Positions 59,401 to 64,000 of a stretch of DNA of 64,000 bases are shown here, in pieces. The notes beneath the pieces are model-generated. The model was not told where the DNA came from. It was given only the letters and a program-made list of their open reading frames with translations, and did not search any database. The position numbers and the translations under genes are program-made. The DNA is from Mytilus edulis (Eukaryota; Mollusca; Bivalvia; Mytilida; Mytilidae), in the NCBI RefSeq assembly GCF_963676685.1, contig NC_092345.1, positions 32,201,585 through 32,265,584 of the forward strand. Reading direction: 5' to 3'. Numbering within the stretch: position 1 is the first letter of the stretch; every line of letters begins with the position of its first letter.

Positions 59401-61206
59401 CATGAGGGTTAGGGTTATAGACAGCATTAGGGTTAGGGTTATGGACATCATAAGGGTTAGGGTTATAGACATCATTAGGGTTAGGGTTATAGACATCATT
59501 AGGGTTAGGGTTATAGACATCATTAGGGTTAGGGTTATAGACATCAATAGGGTTATAAACATAATTAGAGTTAGGGTTATAGACATCATTAGGGTTAGGG
59601 TTATAGACATCATTAGGGTTAGGGTTATAGACATCATTAGGGTTAGGGTTAAAGACAGCTTTAGGGTTCGGGTTATAGACAGCATTAGGGTTAGGGTTAT
59701 AGACATTATTAGGGTTAGGGTTATAGACGGCATTAGGGTTAGGGTTATAGGCATCATTAGGGTTAGGGTTAAAGACATCATTAGGGTTAGAGTTATAGAC
59801 AGCATTAGGGTTAGGGTTATAGACATCATTAGGGTTAAGGTTATAGACATCATTAGGGTTATCTACAGCATTAGGGTTAGGGTTATAGACAGCATAAGGG
59901 TTAGGGTTATAGACATCATTAGGGTTAAGGTTATAGACATCATAAGGGTTATAGACATCATTAGGGTTAGGGTTAGAGACATCAATAGGGTTATAGACAT
60001 CATTAGGGTTAGGGTTATAGACATCATTAGGGTTAGGGTTATAGACATCAATAGGGTTATAAACATCATTAGGGTTAGGGTTATAGACATCATTAGGGTT
60101 AGGGTTATAGACATCATTAGGGTTAGGGTTATAGACATCATTAGGGTTAGGGTTATAGACATCATTAGGGTTAGGGTTAAAGACAGCTTTAGGGTTCGGG
60201 TTATAGACAGCATTAGGGTTAGGGTTATAGACATCATTAGGGTTAAGGTTAAAGACATCATTAGGGTTAGGGTTATAGACATCATTAGGGTTAAGGTTAA
60301 AGACATCATTAGGGTTAGGGTTATAGACATCATTAGGGTTATAGACATAATTAGGGTAGACATCATTAGGGTTATAGACATCATTAGGGTAGACATCATT
60401 AAGGTTATAGACATCATTAGGGTTATAGACATCATTAGGGTTATAGACATCATTAGGCTTATAGTCATCATTAGGGTTATAGACATCATTAGGGTTATAG
60501 ACATCATTAGAGTTAGGGTTATAGACATCATTAGGGTTACGGTTATAGACATCATTAGGGTTAAGGTTATAGACATCATTAGGGTTAGGGTTATAGACAT
60601 CATTAGGGTTATAGAACATCATTAGGGTTAGGGTTATAGACATCATTAGGGTTAGGGTTATAGACAGCATTAGGGTTAGGGTTGTAGACATCATTAGGGT
60701 TAAGGTTATAGACATCATTAGGGTTAGGGTTATCGACAGCATTAGGGTTAGGGTTATAGACATCATTAGGGTTAGGGTTATAGACAGCATTAGGGTTAGG
60801 GTTATAGACATCAATAGGGTTAGGGTTATTTAATGCATTAGGGTTAGAGTTATAGACATCATTAGGTTTAGGGTTGTAGACAGCATTAGTGTTAGGGTTA
60901 TAGACATCATTAGGGTTAGGGTTATAGACATTCTTAGGGTAAGGGTTATAGACATCATTAGTGTTATCTACAGCATTAGGGTTAGGGTTATAGACATCAT
61001 TAGGGTTAGGGTTATAGACATCATTAGGGTTAGGGTTATAGACATCATTAGGGTTAGGGTTATAGACATCATTAGGGTTAGGGTTATAGACATCATTAGG
61101 GTTAGGGTTATATACATCAATAGGGTTATAGACAGCATACGGGTTAAGGTTATAGACATCATTAGGGTTAGGGTTATAGACATCATTAGGGTTAGGGTTA
61201 TAGACA
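53400..61206 (+). repeat. Telomere-like 24-bp composite satellite, block 3
   Basis: Same unit family with more 18-bp units (TTAGGGTTATAGACATCA, one hexamer missing) and tails such as GGCATCA, AGACGGCA and AAGACAGCTTTAGGGTTCGG. Landmarks at 54519, 56845 and 59171, and at 54629, 56955 and 59281, are exactly 2,326 bp apart, giving three higher-order copies. The right end (about 60.3-60.5 kb) degenerates into short 18- and 12-bp units (ATTAGGGTAGACATC). Confidence 0.96.
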
Positions 61207-61207
61207 A

Positions 61208-61388
61208 TGTAGATTATTGCGTTGCGTTGTGTATTTGATCGTAAGCTAACTAAGGCGTTAAAGATAGAACTACGTCTGCCATTATACGTTTCTATTCAAT
61301 ACAACATAAAGTATAACAATTACGCGACGTCACAAAGATAGCGGCCGTACCGCAAAAAGGTACGTTAATATTAGCGCAATTCTTAACA
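61208..61388 (-). repeat. 3' LTR of BEL/Pao copy 2
   Basis: Begins TGTAGATTATTGCGTTGCG and ends GCGCAATTCTTAACA on the plus strand; looks identical to 62822-63002. The adjoining interior, in reverse complement CTGCGGCCCCAGAA, occupies the polypurine-tract position. Confidence 0.9.
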
Positions 61389-61624
61389 TTCTGGGGCCGC
61401 AGAAAATGATATTTAACTTAAATTTGAAATACAATATGAAAAATTCGTAAATTGTGACATAAAAAGAAATAAAATCATATTTAAAGTCTCTCAATAGTAT
61501 TTTAACTGTTCACGTCTGAATAATTTAACACTTTTACAAGTCTATATAATAACTGGAGTTAATTGAACAGTCTATACATCCACTAATTTCTCCAGGGCAG
61601 AAAAGTTCTCCAGGGCAGAAAAGT
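61389..61624 (-). other. 3' noncoding region of BEL/Pao copy 2
   Basis: AT-rich, without coding content. CTCCAGGGCAGAAAAGTT is present twice in tandem at about 61591-61626, next to the stop codon. Confidence 0.6.
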
Positions 61625-62791
61625 TCATTCACTGTCATCATGTGTACTGCGTATTTCCAACGGATAGAGCTTCACAATCGGACGGTTGGTGATTCCTGTG
61701 TCGGTCTTGATAACAGCTGATCGAATGAGTCCATCCTTTCCACGAACTAAATCTTGTACAACTGCTAATTTCCACATTATACGATTTGTGTCATTGTGTA
61801 CTTGTACAATGTCACCTATTTGTATTGTTTGTTCGTTTCTTCCAGATGTACGGTGGAATTCACGGAGTGACGTCAGATATTCGTGTTTCCATCTTGAGCG
61901 AAAATGGTTGATTAGTTCATTATTTCTCTGTAGATTTTTATTCAGTTTCACGTGCAAATCTTCGGAAGTAACACTGTCAATATTCTGATCCGATCGGTTG
62001 TCAAGTCGACGACCATATAAGAGGTGCGCTGGCGTCAGCGGTTCGGGATCTTTAATATCAGTAGAAATGTGAGTTATAGGACGATTGTTTAGAGTTCCCT
62101 CGAGTTCGATTATAATTGTATTCAACATTTCCGTAGAGACACATGACTTTCCTAGTATTGCTTTAATTGACTTTTTCGTGAGTCCAATTAGGCGTTCCCA
62201 AAAGCCTCCAAACCACGGTGCACGGTTGGGTATGAATTTCCACTCAGTTCCTTGATCGGCAAGTTTTTCTTGTATTCGGTTGTCTTGGCTTGATCTTGTA
62301 ATCTTTTCGGCGGCTGCCTTGAAGGTTGTTGCATTATCGGACAACATAATCCTTGGTGTAGATCTCCTAGCAACAAATCTTTTAAAAGCAAGCATGAAAG
62401 ACTCCTCGGTTAAATCTGTGACTATCTCCAAGTGTATAGCTCGTGTAGCGGCGCAAGTGAATAAACAAATATATGTTTTGCTTAATTCGTTGTGTTTTCC
62501 TTTTGTATACAAAGCTCCTGTGAAATCAACGCTGGTTACTGAAAAAGGATAATCGTAGTTGACTCGATCTTTAGGTAGCGGTGGCGGATCGGGTGCGCTG
62601 TAAGGCATTCCTGATATTTTTATGCATTGGACGCATTTACGAATTTGTGATTTTACGCACTGCCTTATTCTCGGTATCCAATATTTCTGTTGAATATATG
62701 CGATTGTACTGTTACGTCCGGCATGTAAAGTCTTTGTGTGTGCATCCATTACGATTAAGGACGTAAGACTGTGGTGTGTTGGTAATAACAA
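61625..62791 (-). CDS. BEL/Pao integrase-only frame (gag-RT deleted)
   Basis: An open frame of up to 388 codons. The codon at its listed start is TTG; the first ATG is residue 15 (62747-62749), and the frame is open upstream into the primer-binding-site region. It aligns throughout with the last quarter of copy 1: zinc finger (DAHTKTLHAGRNST, then RKCVQCIK), DDE core (TSVDFTGALY, LSDNATTFKAA, GGFWERLIGLTKK), and C-terminal region (PEPLTPAHLLYGRRL, RWKHEYLTSLREFHR). The catalytic Asp, Asp and Glu positions are present and there is no internal stop. As an isolated integrase it could in principle be made if transcription from the LTR and initiation at the internal ATG occur; that is inference. 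Confidence 0.85.
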   Translation of the reverse strand: MLLPTHHSLTSLIVMDAHTKTLHAGRNSTIAYIQQKYWIPRIRQCVKSQIRKCVQCIKISGMPYSAPDPPPLPKDRVNYDYPFSVTSVDFTGALYTKGKHNELSKTYICLFTCAATRAIHLEIVTDLTEESFMLAFKRFVARRSTPRIMLSDNATTFKAAAEKITRSSQDNRIQEKLADQGTEWKFIPNRAPWFGGFWERLIGLTKKSIKAILGKSCVSTEMLNTIIIELEGTLNNRPITHISTDIKDPEPLTPAHLLYGRRLDNRSDQNIDSVTSEDLHVKLNKNLQRNNELINHFRSRWKHEYLTSLREFHRTSGRNEQTIQIGDIVQVHNDTNRIMWKLAVVQDLVRGKDGLIRSAVIKTDTGITNRPIVKLYPLEIRSTHDDSE

Positions 62792-62807
62792 CGGATATTT
62801 AGATCCT

Positions 62808-62820
62808 GGTCACGGCACCA
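62808..62820 (-). other. Primer-binding-site-like segment, BEL/Pao copy 2
   Basis: The minus strand reads TGGTGCCGTGACC, one base after the 5' LTR. It differs from copy 1 at one base. The deletion junction lies within about 10 bases downstream. Confidence 0.7.
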
Positions 62821-62821
62821 A

Positions 62822-63002
62822 TGTAGATTATTGCGTTGCGTTGTGTATTTGATCGTAAGCTAACTAAGGCGTTAAAGATAGAACTACGTCTGCCATTATA
62901 CGTTTCTATTCAATACAACATAAAGTATAACAATTACGCGACGTCACAAAGATAGCGGCCGTACCGCAAAAAGGTACGTTAATATTAGCGCAATTCTTAA
63001 CA
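62822..63002 (-). repeat. 5' LTR of BEL/Pao copy 2
   Basis: Looks identical to 61208-61388. It contains a CGACGTCACAAAG-like stretch and ends at the satellite with GACAGCATTAGGG. Confidence 0.9.
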
Positions 63003-63511
63003 GACAGCATTAGGGTTAGGGTTATAGACATCAATAGGGTAGGGTTATCTACAGCATTAGGGTTAGGGTTATAGACATCATTAGGGTTAGGGTTATAGCC
63101 AGCATTAGGGTTAGGGTTATAGACATCAATAGGGTTAGGGTTATCTACTGCATTAGGGTTAGGGTTATAGACATCATTAGGGTTAGGGTTATAGACAGCA
63201 TTAGGGTTAAGGTTATAGACATCATTAGGGTTAGGGTTATAGCCAGCATTAGGGTTAGGGTTATAGGCATCAATAGGGTTAGGGTTATTTACTGCATTAG
63301 GGTTAGGGTTATAGACATCATTAGGGTTAGGGTTATAGACAGCATTAAGGTTAGGGTTATAGACATGATTAGGATTAGGGTTATAGACATCATTAGGGTT
63401 AAGGTTATAGACATCATTAGGGTTAGGGTTATAGACATCATTAGTGTTAGGGTTATAGACATCATTAGGGTTAAGGTTATAAACATCATTAGGGTTAGGG
63501 TTATAGACATC
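63003..63511 (+). repeat. Telomere-like 24-bp composite satellite, block 4
   Basis: About 0.5 kb of the same array between BEL/Pao copies 2 and 3, ending GGGTTATAGACATC against the next LTR. It includes AGCCAGCA and GGCATCAA tails like those at 31.7 and 44.6 kb. Confidence 0.95.
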
Positions 63512-63666
63512 TGTTGAGATTATCGCGGGAACATAACGTTCCAACTATTGTACATGTCTATTGTCGACGTCGTATTGTCAGTGACGTCGCCTTGGGCGGA
63601 AATACGTACTTGTATATTAAATGTAATGGCTGAACAATTGTTGTAATATCGTTCCCTGAACTATCA
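63512..63666 (+). repeat. Probable 5' LTR of BEL/Pao copy 3
   Basis: Starts TGTTGAG directly at the satellite junction and probably ends at a CA about ten bases before the primer-binding-site-like segment. The length of about 155 bp is close to the 172 and 181 bp of the other copies. Confidence 0.6.
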
Positions 63667-63676
63667 TCTATATTTA

Positions 63677-63689
63677 TGGTGCCTTGACC
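63677..63689 (+). other. Primer-binding-site-like segment, BEL/Pao copy 3
   Basis: TGGTGCCTTGACC lies two bases before the start codon, at the same relative place as in copies 1 and 2. Confidence 0.65.
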
Positions 63690-63690
63690 A

Positions 63691-64000
63691 ATGGATCTCG
63701 TAAAATTGAAATCAGTCCGATCGGGGAACAGAAGCGCTGTTACCAGATTATTCCGAAGATTAGATGAAGCGAAGGAAAATTCGAATTTCGACGAAGAAGA
63801 AGTTATTGCAACACTCGGAAAACTAGTGCAAAAACAAACATTGTTTGAGGACTTAAACGAACAAATTCTAAAGTTAACAGAACCGGAAAATGTGGAAAAT
63901 GAGATTATTGATTCAGACGAATATTCAGTGGATATGGAAACGAAGATTCGCCACATACGTAAGTTCATACAAAATGTCCAAACACCACAGTCACGTCATA
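63691..64000 (+). CDS. BEL/Pao polyprotein, N-terminal part (gag), partial
   Basis: The frame is open from ATG 63691 to the window edge (103 codons). It begins MDLVKLKSVRSGNRSAVTR, paralleling MDKLKAVRGGHRSAVTR of copy 1. It continues as a charged, probably coiled-coil region with an ENEIIDSDEYSVDME stretch matching copy 1's VEQEILDADEFNQHID. The rest lies beyond the window. Confidence 0.85.
   Translation, partial: MDLVKLKSVRSGNRSAVTRLFRRLDEAKENSNFDEEEVIATLGKLVQKQTLFEDLNEQILKLTEPENVENEIIDSDEYSVDMETKIRHIRKFIQNVQTPQSRH

Larger units (their letters stand above)
61207..63002 (-). mobile_element. Internally deleted BEL/Pao element keeping only integrase (copy 2)
   Basis: LTRs of 181 bp at 61208-61388 and 62822-63002 look identical. 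The 5' LTR (right side) is followed by TGGTGCCGTGACC, then AGGATCTAAATATCC, and within a few codons the frame is already in the integrase zinc finger. Gag, protease, reverse transcriptase and RNase H are absent. GACA (AGACA if the last LTR base is shared) is repeated on both sides of the element, consistent with a 4-5 bp target duplication in the satellite. The LTR sequence is unlike copy 1, so this is a separate subfamily. Identical LTRs point to recent insertion of an already deleted form. Confidence 0.9.
63512..64000 (+). mobile_element. BEL/Pao element, 5' end only (copy 3, cut by window end)
   Basis: A sharp break from satellite to TGTTGAGATTATCGCGGG. An LTR-like stretch ends near 63666 (CTATCA), followed by a short spacer, TGGTGCCTTGACC and an ATG with a gag-like frame. 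Layout and protein match copy 1 but in the opposite orientation. The LTR differs from both other copies. The second LTR is outside the window, so the LTR ends are inferred. Confidence 0.85.

Noticed and set aside
28322-61207. Dozens of long open frames in the satellite on both strands (up to 731 codons)
   Set aside because: They are direct translations of a 24-bp repeat whose length is a multiple of three, occur on both strands and in overlapping frames, have 8-residue periodicity and end at the 14-bp phase breaker. No start context, splice or domain evidence exists.
61686-62766. Plus-strand frames inside BEL/Pao copy 2
   Set aside because: Antisense shadows of the integrase frame.
28200-63511. 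A true chromosome-end telomere
   Set aside because: The repeat is interrupted by a non-telomeric 12-bp tail in every unit, never becomes a long pure TTAGGG tract, and continues into another retrotransposon at the window edge. Interstitial or subtelomeric satellite is the safer description.
28200-63511. CRISPR array
   Set aside because: There are no unique spacers between conserved repeats, the unit is too short, and the context is animal DNA.
63558-63968. 136-codon minus-strand frame at the right edge
   Set aside because: Antisense to the gag start of BEL/Pao copy 3, which matches copy 1 on the plus strand.

Overview
This is a stretch of animal nuclear genome, most likely from a bivalve mollusc and probably a mussel (Mytilus-like). 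That placement is inference. It rests on AT-rich noncoding DNA, animal-type split genes with GT-AG introns, several dispersed repeats I associate with mussel genomes, BEL/Pao retrotransposons, and a long array built on TTAGGG, the telomere hexamer of molluscs. There are no bacterial operons, and I recognised no rRNA genes, tRNA genes or CRISPR arrays.

Layout. 1-9.8 kb is intergenic: decayed dispersed repeats, palindromic elements and one 1.5-kb inverted-repeat-bounded element. 9.8-14.6 kb (possibly to 15.3 kb) holds a plus-strand gene of at least five coding exons for a small two-pass membrane RING-H2 protein, a likely E3 ubiquitin ligase; its introns hold a 27-bp minisatellite and a fold-back hAT-type transposon. 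15.3-20.9 kb is noncoding: palindromic MITE-like elements, a minisatellite of about 25 bp and a Mutator-like TIR element with clear target-site duplications. 20.98-26.6 kb is the complete plus-strand gene for prefoldin subunit 5 (five exons, 159 aa). The 3' part of its exon 3, with the splice donor, has been amplified into about nine tandem copies, and the exon 5 acceptor is duplicated. Its first intron holds a LINE fragment and a possible retrocopy.

27.8-63.5 kb is dominated by a giant composite minisatellite. Its 24-bp unit is two telomeric hexamers (TTAGGG, TTAGGG) plus TTATAGACATCA and close variants, organised into nested higher-order repeats of about 4,314 bp, about 1,730 bp (with 1,401 and 1,523 bp versions) and 2,326 bp. 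All three BEL/Pao elements found lie in or at the edge of this array: a full-length, apparently intact copy (minus strand, 1,806-aa polyprotein, identical LTRs); a 1.8-kb copy with identical LTRs that has lost gag, protease, RT and RNase H but keeps an open integrase frame; and the 5' end of a third copy (plus strand) cut by the window end.

The two cellular genes are not visibly linked in function. The most notable features are the telomere-like satellite with its resident BEL/Pao family and two cases of small tandem duplication at splice sites (prefoldin exons 3 and 5, RING gene exon 4). The long open frames inside the satellite on both strands follow from its 24-bp period and are not annotated as genes.
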